A DNA stretch of 64,000 bases from Bromus sterilis. Lineage: Eukaryota; Streptophyta; Magnoliopsida; Poales; Poaceae. The stretch spans positions 27,565,282 to 27,629,281 of the forward strand of contig OX465600.1 of the NCBI GenBank assembly GCA_950022295.1, given 5' to 3'. Positions 49,062 to 60,100 of this stretch are shown piece after piece. The stretch's first letter is position 1, and each line of letters begins with the position of its first letter. Below the pieces are notes generated by a model. The model had not been told where the DNA came from, did not search any database, and was given only the letters and a program-made list of their open reading frames with translations. The translations under genes were made by a program, and so were the position numbers.

Positions 49062-50620
49062 TTTTTAAAATAATACACTTTTTATTAAATTATAAAAATA
49101 ATACTCCCTCCGATCCATAATAAGTGTCGTCCATCTAGTATTTCCTCGGTCACGGTTTAAAAGGTACAATTAAACTTGCGCGCGTTTTCATAATAGACAA
49201 GGTTTAAGGCACGAAGAAAATTAATTTTATTGATTAGTACTACTATTCCACTCATGTATGCATGCACCCTCTCAATTTTTTGCTGCTCTAGCCGCATGGA
49301 GTTGATGCATGCATGGTAAGAATGTAATTAGTACTATTACTTCACTCATTTATTGATGCTATTTTTGTTATATCTCACAACCAATCAATGACTACCTTGG
49401 TTCCAGAGATTTTCAAGCGTGCCTTCTAAACCGTGACGGAGGAAGTACAAAGTTTGTACTAGCTTAGTACAAAATGAGCGACACTTATTATGGATCGGAG
49501 GGAGTACAATTTTTTTCAAATTTACAGAAATAATACATCATCGGCCAGGACCAGGCCGACAGGACCCAGTCCCTGGCTGGACCGCACCAATCGGCCCGGT
49601 GGCCCATGCAGTCGGCCAGGCCTAGGCCGAATAGCCCAATCGACCAGGCCCAGTTTGACTGGTCGGCCACCGACACTACAAGGCTTTTTTGATTTTTTTT
49701 AAAATTATACGTTTAATAAATTTTTTTGCAGAAATAATGCACCATTTATAAATTATATAATTATTAAAAAATTGCAGCATTTAGAAATAATAAAATTATT
49801 AAAAAATGCTTCATTTAGAAAAATTACAATTATTATTATTTTTGCACATTTTTGAAATAATACAAATATTAAAAAAATAGCACCATTCTGAAATAGTACA
49901 AATATTAAAATTTTCTTCTCCATTTTGAAATAATACATTTATAAATAAAATTTACAGAAATAGCGCACCATTTAGGAATAATACAATTATTGAAAAACAT
50001 TGCACCATTTTGAAATAATATATTTATTAAAAAAATACAGAAATAACGTAGCGGACAGGCACCTAGTGACCCTGCTTTGTATAAAAGAACTAGATATTGA
50101 AATATATGCTTTTTATCCAAAAATTCGGGAAATATAGACCGATTTGAAAATATTTGAAATGTGATCTCACATTTTGTTACGAAGCTATAATTTATCCATT
50201 ACAACACGGTGTTATTTCAAAATGGTGCAATTTTTTTAGTAATTGTAATTTTTCTAAATGGTGCAATTTTTTAATAATTGTATTATTTCTAAATGGTGCA
50301 ATTTTTTAAATAATAGTACTATTTTCTAAATGGTGCATTATTTCTGCATTTTTTAACTAAATTTATAATTTTTTTAAAAATGAAAAAAAAAACCATGTAG
50401 TGTCGGTGGCCGACCAGTCGGCCTGGGCCTGTCCGATTGGGCTATTCGTCCTGGGCTTGGCCGACTGCATGGGCCAGGCCGATTGGTGCGGTCTAGCCAT
50501 GGACTGGCTGGGTCCTGTTGTCCTCGGCCTGACCGACGGTGTATTATTTTTGTAGATTTTAAAAAGTGTATTATTTTTGTAATTTACTAAAAAAAGTGTA
50601 TTATTTTGAAGAAAGAAATC
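49062..50620. mobile_element. Mutator-like foldback element (1.56 kb) with 9-bp target duplication
   Basis: It is flanked by cttgtactt at 49053-49061 and 50621-50629. The two halves are long inverted copies: aaaataatacacttttta at the left mirrors the right end, and 49540-49680 (cggccaggaccaggcc ... gtcggccaccgacacta) mirrors 50395-50530. No transposase. A 9-bp duplication with long inverted arms fits a non-autonomous MULE. Extreme termini match poorly (the last ~10 bases differ), so superfamily assignment is provisional. Confidence 0.7.
49104..49504. mobile_element. Stowaway-type MITE nested in the foldback element
   Basis: Ends ctccctccgatccataataa ... ttattatggatcggagggag are flanked by TA on both sides (49102-49103 and 49505-49506). 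A second inverted pair lies inside: tttcctcggtcacggttta at 49140 and taaaccgtgacggaggaa at 49427-49445. This indicates a further MITE nested in the first. Confidence 0.82.
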
Positions 50621-51141
50621 CTTGTACTTACCATTTGTCATGATCTATAATAATAACTAAATTAACTATACAAATATCAAGTTTCTCATATATATTCTTG
50701 AAATAAATAGTTCATCGTTCATAAAAAGTAAGAAGTAGTTTGAAAACTGCTACACAGGAGATTTTCTAGGAAAAACTTCAGTATACACCATTCAACTATT
50801 GCTTTGTAAAGAATGCAGCCCCTATCTCTAGAAAACGTGCCTTCGATCATAGGTCCTTCATTTTTGTCATCTTGTTTGATCTAGACTTCCTAGAACCACT
50901 GTTCAAGATATTTTTTGGATATTTCGATAAATCAATTTATCTCTTACCAGTATTTGACCGATAAGATAAATAAGACGATAAATTGGCTGATATGCCAATA
51001 AATCAAGTGATATTCCGATAAATCGATCGATTTACCCCATATCATGGGTCAACGGATAAATTCCTGATAAGCGATATCCCAACATTTCTTAGAACAAATA
51101 GAAAGAAGATAGTCGGGAAAGTGTTGAACATTAGCGACCTA

Positions 51142-51243
51142 CTTCCTCCGTCCCAAACTACTTGTCGCTCAAATGGATGTATTTAACACTATTTTAATTC
51201 TAGATACATCCATTTGAATGATAAGTAACTCGGGACGGAGGGA
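51142..51243. mobile_element. Stowaway-type MITE
   Basis: cttcctccgtcccaaactac at the left mirrors gtaactcgggacggaggg at the right, with TA at both edges. It is about 100 bp, lies in the intron-3 homologue of the 2OGD remnant, and is absent from the paralogous place in gene 3 (about 56990). Confidence 0.85.
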
Positions 51244-51320
51244 GTATCTTTTCTTTATTGTAACCTGATCCTGTTGGCAATTAGAGAATAGGAACAATAG
51301 TAACCAAGTAGCTTGTTTAA

Positions 51321-52575
51321 CCGGCCAGGAAAACTGACCCCGCGTCGCCTACGCTCCAGGTGACTCGGGGACACCTCTCCATCCCTAGCGTGCCGCCTCC
51401 GTTCTCATCCTCTATTGCACCGCCGCTGGAAGACGCCGTCGGGCGAAGCCAGTGCAACCGACGGCGGCGGCCGGGCCTCTCCTCGCGGCTCCGGCGGTGC
51501 TCCGGGCACGTGTGGCGGCGTCGCTCGGCGTTTGGCCGTATGATGGAGGAGCTCGGAGAAGGGTGGTGGACGGTGACTGTTGCTCCTCGGCGGTGCGCCG
51601 TGGCCGGCGGGATGAACGTTGACAGGGGATCCATGCTCGTGATTGGATCGTCGGCCTTGCTCTGGCGGCCTGGCTCCGGCGGCCTAGCCCGTCGGCGCGC
51701 TGGGCAAGTTTCCATGGTCCTGATGGTGGATGTGCAGCCCTAGTGGTCCTCTTCCACATGGCTTTCCGTCCTGTTACTGCCCGGACGCATCCGATTGGAT
51801 CACCGACGAGTTCCGGATTTCTCCACCGACGGTTTTTAAGGATAGGCCAAGTGCTTTTGGAATCCAGGTTTGGAGAGGATCTTGTCAGATGCGTCCACAA
51901 ACAACAACTAATGTAGCTTCAAGTGGACGCGTTATGAAGCTCCGTTTCTAGCTGACACCGCAGGACATGTGGAATTGCGATTTTCATGGTGTTGGCAGAG
52001 GATGTGAATGTCAGGATGGCCTCGATTAGAAGAGAAGAAGGCAACGACGACGACGGGAGCTAGTATGTGATGAATCTTGCGTGTCGGGTGTGTGATGACT
52101 TTCAGCAGCAGCCTTGGCAAGCGAGGGTGGCAACACAGGTGGACTGCATTTTTGGTGGTGCTCCTCGAGTACTGAACCATGATTTCCAGGACAGAAACCC
52201 CAGGTCTGACTTTCATTGGTTGTATTGTACCTGGCAATGGCTTTTCTAAAGGTAATGTTTTCGAAACTCGTTCCTTCTCTGGGGTGAAAACCCAAGATCT
52301 TCGATCGGGCGACGACAACGCTTGTGCATTGTTTCCTCCTTGGAAGCGTTGCTTTTGGAGAGCCTAGTGTGTAGCATAGGTTTTATATTCGGTGATGGTT
52401 AGAGTGTTTTTGTTGTGAGTGACTATACACCACAATGGGGTTTTTATTTTGTCTTTTCTCTTTATTTTAATTTTTTTGGTTGTGTGCATCCCAGATGTCT
52501 TCAGACATCTTGTTGATGCAGAGTTTGGGTGTAATTGTATCTCCGTGATATTAATATATTCACCTTATCGAAAAA
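51321..52575 (+). mobile_element. LINE-like retroposon with perfect 14-bp target duplication
   Basis: agtagcttgtttaa occurs at 51307-51320 and 52576-52589. The 3' end (ttgatgcagagtttgggtgt, aattgtatctccgtgatatt, aatatattcaccttatcg, then A's) is typical of Triticeae LINE tails. The 5' part is GC-rich with composition-driven open frames on both strands. The paralogous site in gene 3 (about 57062-57075, aagtagatcatctaaagag) is empty. Confidence 0.85.
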
Positions 52576-52640
52576 AGTAGCTTGTTTAAAGAGAAACTGT
52601 GGATGACTGTTTTCTTTGACCAATAGTGAACTTTCTCAGC

Positions 52641-52850
52641 AAAGTAAATCATAGATTGAGATGAAATTACAAACATATTGTTTAATATGCTGGGGACGAT
52701 CCGTATTTGGTAAAGAAGAAACAAAGTAATGCATAGATTGAGATGAAGTTACAAACATCTTATTTAATATGCTTGGGATGATCCGTGTTTTGTAAAGAAG
52801 AAACAAAGTAATGCATAGATTGAGATGAGGTTACAAACATCTTGTTGATT
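52641..52850. repeat. 82-bp tandem repeat, about 2.6 units
   Basis: Units start at 52641, 52723 and 52805 (aaagtaatgcatagattgag, atgatccgt, taaagaag). The array lies just downstream of gene 2. Confidence 0.85.
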
Positions 52851-52912
52851 TGTCCCAGTGATAAACATATCTGTCTATTGCACCGAAGCGCAAAATTTAA
52901 ATTAATAATGTA

Positions 52913-52993
52913 CTTCCTCCGTATTGAAATATATGTAGTTTAGTTTCCTTTTCGTAAAGAAGCCCAACTACCTATATTACGGTACGGAGGGAG
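52913..52993. mobile_element. Short Stowaway-type MITE downstream of gene 2
   Basis: cttcctccgtattgaaatat at the left mirrors atattacggtacggagggag at the right, TA on both sides, 81 bp. It lies 35 bp past the gene 2 stop and could be transcribed in a 3' UTR. Confidence 0.82.
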
Positions 52994-53027
52994 TACATCT
53001 AGAACCGCAAAGTAGATTAGACAATCC

Positions 53028-55331
53028 TTATATCTGGGATAGCTTCACATGATCCAGGGCCCTCTTTCCGTCTAGTTTCTTCGACAAATAAAGTCTTGAA
53101 TATTCTTCTACTTTTGTTGTCTTGTATAACACCTTCTCATCCGCAGTTCTCAGAAGTGGTGAAACTATTCCATCATACTTTGGGACATGAAATGCTGATA
53201 TTGATAGTCGTTCCTTATGAGAATTTATAGTGACCCTATGCTCAATGCTCTTGTACTTCCCGTTTGTCATAATCTATAAAATAGAAACTTAATTAAATTA
53301 CAATGGCATCGAATTCCTCATTCATATTAAGGTGCAAACTTTTTCAGAAGTACATAATTTGATGTCTGATTTGTAAAAGAAAAGATTTTCCATATACACC
53401 ATTCAACTATTTCTCGGATTGGGAATGTATCCACTAAACCTAGAAACTAGTGCCTTCGCTTGTAAACCCTTTGCTATTTGACTATCATAAAAAATTTATA
53501 CAATATATAGACCCAGAACAAATTTAGCTTGGTGAAATAGTTTTATTTAAAATATCCATAATTTGAGAATAGGTTCAATTATGTAGGTGAGCACTTCTCT
53601 TGAGTCAAGAAGGAATAAAAACATATTGAAATATTTATTTCCCTATTTTATACTATAACTTAAGCTTGAGAAACTATATGCCAGAACTTATCTTGACTTT
53701 AAGAAGATCATACCTCAAGAAGGTCACCCACATTCACCAACAATGCTTCAGCACATGGATTCACTGGGATCCATGCACCATGTCTCCTAATTTGTAGGCC
53801 TTGAACTGAATTAACTTCCAGTAGGATAGTTAGAAAAGATCCATCAGAATGTGGTGAGAATCCTAAAACCTTTTCAGGTGTCGACGTTCATGGAGGGTAG
53901 TAGTTCATCCTAACAAATTGCACCACATTTTTGTCTGCCACCAATTCAGGATCAACATCTAGTGTTTTTGCAATGGAAATGGCAACAGAATGAGCGACTT
54001 TCATCAATTTGGAAGAGTATTCTTCAATGGAATTCCTGGGGTCATAGAAATAATAGTATGATTGTTAATGTTAGATGTAGTTACACATACTATGAACCTC
54101 AAAAAGAAATTGCTGAAATATTTATTGTAGATATATTAATTACCATGATTTTTTTTAATATTCTTCTATTTGGTTTTTGACTGGATTTTAATAATTTTCT
54201 CAATATGTAAGTTTGATCTACAAAAGTCACTAAGTAAACAAAAACGAGTAGCTTTGATTGAATCATAATATTAAAGTCAATGAACCAAGCGTATGTTTCG
54301 ATGTTGAGGTTTAATATGTTTTTTCCGAGTTCATATTTTCTATACCAATTGTAGATATAAATCAGAAACTTGTTAGTTGTTTATCGAAAGTGCTGAGTAC
54401 AACAATATTGGGTACGGGAATATCAAACACGTGCCATATTTTTCTTGAATTAAGGAATCAAAATCACAATCTCTGTGGTCCATTAGTTCAATTCTATGCG
54501 TATGAAGACGAACCACAACACTTCAAAAGGAGTAACATAGTAATAGTTGGTTCAAAAGAAAATATACCAGCCCTAGAAGAACTTCTGTATGTTTTTTTTG
54601 TTTGAGAAATTTGGGTATTTTTACAGTTAGTCCATTACGCTCTATCAACATGCACACTCTAACCTGAATGTAGGAGGTTGACTAGGCCAGTAACTCATAT
54701 CACGGGCCTGAGGTGGTTGAGTGTATAGCATAAACATATCAGCCCAATCAAGCTTTTGATCATCGGAATGAACAAAGGATTGGCCATAACCTTGAAGATC
54801 TCCTAGGCGTTGCGCGTAAGAATTCTTCACATCTAGGGGGAGCTGAAAGAACTTTCCAATGTCACGCTTTATACCCTGGATGACTTCATCTGGTACTCCA
54901 TGATTTACAAGCTGCAACCACAAGTTGGACAAGGACAATATATCAGATGAAAACCCATTTTGGATGAAAATCTGAAAACTTCGGTCCTGAGTCTCTGAAC
55001 TACTGAATCGACATATAGGATCTGGCAAGTTCAGTGACACTACCTGAAAAAAGCCCCATTCCTCGCAGGCAAATTTGAGCTTCGTGGTCTCTGCTTCCAC
55101 AGACTCGGCGTTCATGAGTTTGCCGAGGTCGATCACGGGAACCTCGCCGGAGTGCGTCGGGAGGACATCATCGGCGTCGATGTCAGGCTGGATGTACCGC
55201 TGGATCGTGTCGACCGTCAGGTCGCCGGCAGCGGACGCCGCCAGAGCCTGGACGTTCCTGATGGGACGCGTTGTTCCCGGCTTCGACCGCCATGTCTCGC
55301 TGTCGCTGCGATCCAAAGCCTCCACCTCCAT
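53028..55331 (-). pseudogene. SRG1-like 2-oxoglutarate/Fe(II) dioxygenase gene 2, one nonsense codon
   Basis: Four exons on the minus strand: 55044-55331, 54664-54911, 53714-54035 and 53028-53273 (288, 248, 322 and 246 nt). Without the lesion they would give 367 residues. Splice sites fit: ttt cag|gta, gcag|CTTG, AG|gttag, ccag|G, GAG|gtatg, tag|ATTATG. The lesion is TGA at 53888-53890 in exon 3, directly after NYYPP, where gene 1 and gene 3 have TGC (Cys). It removes the HSD and H iron ligands, which are otherwise conserved (FSPHSDGSFL; SIEHRVTINSHKERLSIS). Intron 1 is only 132 nt and stays open in frame, so its retention would insert 44 residues without a stop. As the only lesion is one substitution, the copy may be recent or segregating as a null allele. 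An assembly error at this base is also possible. Confidence 0.88.
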
Positions 55332-55397
55332 TCAGCTACTAGGTGCTCTGCTTCTGCTTGCTTATTTGTTCAGTGACTCACCCATTGATCAGGCAAG

Positions 55398-55408
55398 CTA
55401 TTATATTG
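55398..55408 (-). promoter_or_regulatory. TATA box of 2OGD gene 2
   Basis: The minus strand reads caatataatag about 67 bp before the ATG and is followed by the gcttgcctgatcaatggg leader shared with gene 1. Confidence 0.55.
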
Positions 55409-55439
55409 TAAATGTTAGTCAAGGTTGCAACTTGCTATT

Positions 55440-57130
55440 CTTTATCTGTTGGATTCGATCCAACAGAACTGATATGTTAGTTAATTGAACGTCAATGTTA
55501 GAAGAACGAATCCAACAGAACTGATATGTTAGTTAATTAAACGTCAATGTTAGAAGAAACCAGATGATGCCCCGCACGTTGTTGCGGAACTTTTTGGTAA
55601 AATATTTCAGTGAAAATGTTTGTTAAATGAAGCATGTATATTTGAAACAATAACTTTTAAACTAATATATGAATTTAATATAAATATTATAATAAAATAA
55701 AAATTATTATGCATGCATGTTGTATGTGGGTTTTTATTATGCATAGTGGCATATTGAAGTGGGTCTTTGTCATGCATGTTGAATGATGAGGTGGCATGCT
55801 TGCATGTTGAGAGAAATATGCTAGTGGAGAGTGATGTGGCATGCATGATGAGGTGGAGTGTGTGCATGTTAAGAGAATTAGAAGTAGTGGAGAGCAACTT
55901 CTTAAGAATGTAAGATATGTGAATGATGATTCCTCGGCTCGGCCCGAAGGTCCTCTGATCCCTGCGTTCGGACGTAGCGATGCTACAAAATGCCCGGCGG
56001 CTAATGGACAAATTTTACAAGGATAGAATATTTCTGCACTGACACTTGGAATCAAGAGCACCCTGTCGATCTGCAGGTCAGTCTGTTTTGCAGCGTTTTA
56101 TACTACAGGCAGCAGAAATGAACTGCCCAAGGTTAAGTCTACAATACGTTCAAAAAAAAAGTTAAGTCTACAAGATCATCGCGTCAACAAAATGAGATAA
56201 ATGTAATCCAATTAAATAAAATGAGTACCAACAATTGGTCGAGTGGATAGTAGGACGGTTTCTCAATCCCAGAAGAAGAATTTCAGCATATGTATATCCG
56301 AAAAAAAAATGCAAAGATTCAATGAAGTGACAAACATCTCACTTTTTTATTTGCAGAAATGACAAACATCTCACTGATAGGTATATATATCCATTACAAT
56401 GAAGCATCAAATATTGTTTTATGAGTGTTTATCTAAAACAACAAAGTACGGCAGAGAATCCTTATACTTTGGATAACTTCGCATAATCCAGGGCACTCTT
56501 TCCCTCTAGTTGCTTTGAGAAATAAAGTCTTGCATACTCTTCTACTTTCACTGTCTTGTATAACATCTTCTCTTCGGCAGTTCCCAAAATTGGTGAAATT
56601 ATTCCATCATAGTTTGGGACGTGAAATGCTGATATAGATAGTCGCTCCTTGTGGGCATTTATGGTGACCCGGTGCTCAATGCTCTTGTACTTCCCATTTG
56701 TCATAATCTATAATAATAACTAAATTAATTAGAAAAATATCCAGTTTCTCGTCTATATTCTTGAAATAAATAGTTCATCATTCATATAAAGTAAGTAGTT
56801 TGACAACGGCTACACACGGCATTTTCTAGGAAAAACTTCCATATACACCATTGAACTACTGCTTTTTTCAAGAATGCAGCCCCTATCTCTAAAGAAATGT
56901 GCCTTCAATTATAGGGCCTTCATTTTTGTTATCTTTTTTTATCAGGACTTCTTAGAAGAAATAGAGAGAAGATAGTCGGGAAAGTGTGGAACATCAGCGA
57001 ACTTGTTTTTTGTTTATTGTAACCTGATCCTATTGAAAATCAGAATAGGAACAACAGTAACCAAGTAGATCATCTAAAGAGAAACTACGATGAGTCTTTT
57101 CTTTAACCAATAGTGATCTTTCCCAGCAGA
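55440..57130. repeat. Direct segmental duplicate, partner of 48451-52640
   Basis: Same order of landmarks as the other copy. A short internal direct repeat (cagaactgatatgttagtta at 55463 and 55512) lies at its start. Confidence 0.8.
55560..55915 (-). mobile_element. Short non-autonomous Helitron (copy C, 356 bp)
   Basis: The minus strand starts TCTTACATTCTTAAGAAGTT and ends CATCATCTGG, with hairpin-forming ccgcaacaacgtgcgg before the end. Flanks are A (55559) and T (55916). The paralogous interval at 48505-48530 runs from ttagaagaaa straight into gatgcgaaagatgatccctc, giving an approximate empty site. Terminal CTGG fits the CTRR rule. Confidence 0.75.
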
Positions 57131-60100
57131 GTTGCTCCATGCAGTGGCAGAGCTTCATGCCCCCCCCCCCCCCCCCCCCAAATTAGGCTCAAGCTCGGCC
57201 ACTGGCTCCATGCATCAGTTACTGTCCTCAAACTTTCAAAATATTTAGATACAATCTTACCAGACATGGTTATTATTTCTGAACCGACATACAACATGGT
57301 AAAATTAATGGCGTCGTTTTACTATCACAGCTAGCAGAAAACTGTAGACATAATCACTTTAAGTTGGTGCTGGCTGAATGTGTGTGTCCATGTTATAGTT
57401 TGGTAGTGGAACGAGTAAAGTTGTGGAATTGAGGATTCCTCTTCCTGAGCACAAATAAGGATTTAAAATATTACTTTCCTATTTTATATTAAATCTAGTT
57501 TGAGACTCTATATGACCAACTTAACATGTCTTGCAAAGCATACCTCAAGAAGGTCACCCACATTCATCAATAGTGCATCAGGACGTGGTTTCACAGGAAT
57601 CCATGCACCAGACCTTCTAATTTGTAAGCCTTGAACTGAATTAACTTGTAGCAGAATAGTCACAAAAGACCCATCAGAATGCGGTGAGAAGCCTAGAACC
57701 TTTTCTGGAGCTGACGTGCATGGAGGGTAGTAGCTCATCCTGAGAAATTGCACCACATGTTTGTCTGCCACCAATTCTGGAGCAACATCTAGTGTTTTGG
57801 CAATGAACACGATAAGTGAATGAGCGAGTTTCATCACCTCCGAAGAGTACTCTTCAATACAATTCCTGGGATCATAACCATAATAGTGTTTGTATGTTAA
57901 TGCTAGGTATTGGCACAAAGTAAAATACTTCTGGCTTTGTATGACCGGACATATAACTTGTGTTAACATCAAGTACAAATAACAAGCTGGATTTTTTTGT
58001 TGCTTATATATGGCCCGGCCTTTGTTGGGCATTACCATGAACCATATAAGAAACTAAGTCACTAGATATTTATTATGAAAATATGACCCTAAATATGTAG
58101 TATCAATTTTATTTCTCAGACAACCTAATATCCATTAGTTCCTTTGTTTAGTTTCTGGATTTCAGTAGGTTTCCCAATATATAAGTTTCATAAAGAACAC
58201 TGTGTTGAACTCAACAAATTGACCATGGCTAGGTAGAACCCCAACAATAAAGGCAAACAGAAATGTAGGGTGTTGTGGCGAGGCTGATGTCATTTCCATA
58301 CCAACGTGTACACATAAAAGAATCATAATTTACTTTGAGCCCCTAGCCTAGGTAGGAATTCAAATGTTTGTGTATTAATAATAAAAGGGTGCAAATGAGC
58401 AGGTCACTGAGATTCACTTTCTGGTTCACTCTATGATTCCTCATGAGACCCACCCTAGGCTGATATGCTAGAATAGCCATGGAAATTCTAACGAATATTC
58501 CTCCATTTAGATGTATAGATCTCTCATGGGAAACTGTTAAGCACCCAAATTCTGTAAGATCATTTGGAAAAGTGTTAGCAAACTCAAACACAAGATATTC
58601 TTTTGGCTAACTCTGCGTGATCGAGTGGACATAAGAGAAATCCGTAGAAGAAAGGGATTCTTCACGAAGGATTACTTGCTCTTTGTGTAACCAATGCACA
58701 GATAAAACATTAATGCATCTTCTCTGGAAATGTGACTTTTCTTTAGATTGAAGGGAACGTTTAAGCCCTAACAAAAAGAAACTTCTGTTTATGAAGACAC
58801 TATGATAGCACTTGATTTGTCCCCTCAGCTCATAACCATGGAAATTATCACTCTGGGATGCTGGAATATCTGGCTACAAGAAATGGCAAAAAAAATTAGA
58901 AATGCAAACCCCTACATTCGTATTTGAGGCATCCCCTCAAGGAGAATCTCACTTTGCTCAAGCACAAAATCAGTGAAAAGTATGTTGCTTGTTTCCATGA
59001 TTGGATGTCTCGGACTTTTGAACTTGTTTTCCAATCTTTTCTAGAACTGGCATTGGCTAGATTAGACTTGTTACTAGATAGTTTTATTTTTTTCTTCCTT
59101 GTTATTCTTACAATTTATCAGACCTTATACTTATTATTAATGAAAATTACTATAGAACAATTTCTCTACGATTCAAGGCTTAGTAGGGATCGAAGGAATA
59201 AAATCTTAATCTCCACTAAGTCTCTCCATAATTTTGTATTGGTGTTGAATAATCGAATGGATGCATATTATTTAAAAAGTATAATATATAAGGCAAACGT
59301 AAATGTATGTGTACGAATAATAAAAGGGTGCCTAGAAACAAACAAATAAAATCCTAATCTCCACTAAGTCTCTACTCTATAAATTTTCTTGGTGTTCGAA
59401 TGGATGCATATCATTATACAAGAATGGTATAATAATGGCAATATAAAATTTGGCAATCTTACGCTTTGACCTAAGATTTGTATTATAAGATAATGTTTTT
59501 TTGCACGAAATGAACATGCAATAAAATGTTAATATAAATAATGAAATCTAGAAATGTTAAAATCATGCTTCAAATATCATACACACAAACATGGTAAAAT
59601 ATATTTGTGAAAAAGAATGATCTTAGTTTAAAATTGACATGGTTTTCCATTTACCAAAAGAGTTTGTTGTAACCGAGACAATCTTCTAAGTTTACATAAC
59701 CCAACCTATTAACTTGAGTGTCAGGCAACGAATATTTTTTCTTAATTAGATGCTTTGAAACAAAGGAATGCATTTTTCTATCCCTTTCTTATCCATGCAC
59801 ACATCTCTAGCATTGAAAGTCTAACCTTAGAGTGTGGGGCTGACTTGGCCAGTAAATCATATCACGGGATTGGGGTGGTTGGGAAAAGAGGGCAAGCATG
59901 TCAGACCAATCTAGCTTTTGGTCATCAGAGACAACAAATGCTTGGCCATAACCTTGAATATCCCCTGGGCGTTGAGCGTATGCATTTTTAACATTTAAGG
60001 GGAGTTGAAAGAACTTTTGAATGCCATCCTTGATACTTGTGATGACCTCATCTCGTATGCCATGATTTACAATCTGCAAATCTCACAAGTTGCACAAACA

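Larger units (their letters stand above)
48985..50642 (-). pseudogene. Remnant of a fourth 2OGD gene: exon 4 piece split by a transposon
   Basis: Exon 4 text is present at 50630-50642 and 48985-49061, interrupted by the foldback element 49062-50620 with a 9-bp duplication. Joined conceptually it reads IMTNGKYK, then SIERRVTINAHKERLSISAF, and stops being homologous at FHIPNYD, so the C-terminal third of the exon is deleted. The codon at 49041-49043 is CGC (Arg) where the other copies have CAC, the second iron-ligand histidine. The adjoining intron-3 homologue continues to about 52640. No exons 1-3 belong to it. It could not encode an active enzyme even without the insertion. Confidence 0.8.
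48451..52640. repeat. Direct segmental duplicate of the gene 2-gene 3 spacer
   Basis: After removal of its insertions, this interval follows 55440-57130 in the same order: ggtcctctgatccctgcgtt, ctgcactgacac, gagtaccaacaattggt, the exon 4 remnant, then intron-3 text (gcagcccctatctctag, gtaacctgatcct). The tandem duplication unit therefore ran from upstream of one 2OGD gene into the last exon and intron of the next. Confidence 0.8.

Noticed and set aside
58924..59349. 141-codon open frame in intron 2 of gene 3, plus strand
   Set aside because: AT-rich, no recognisable domain, and it ends in sequence similar to another part of the same intron. Not supported as a gene.
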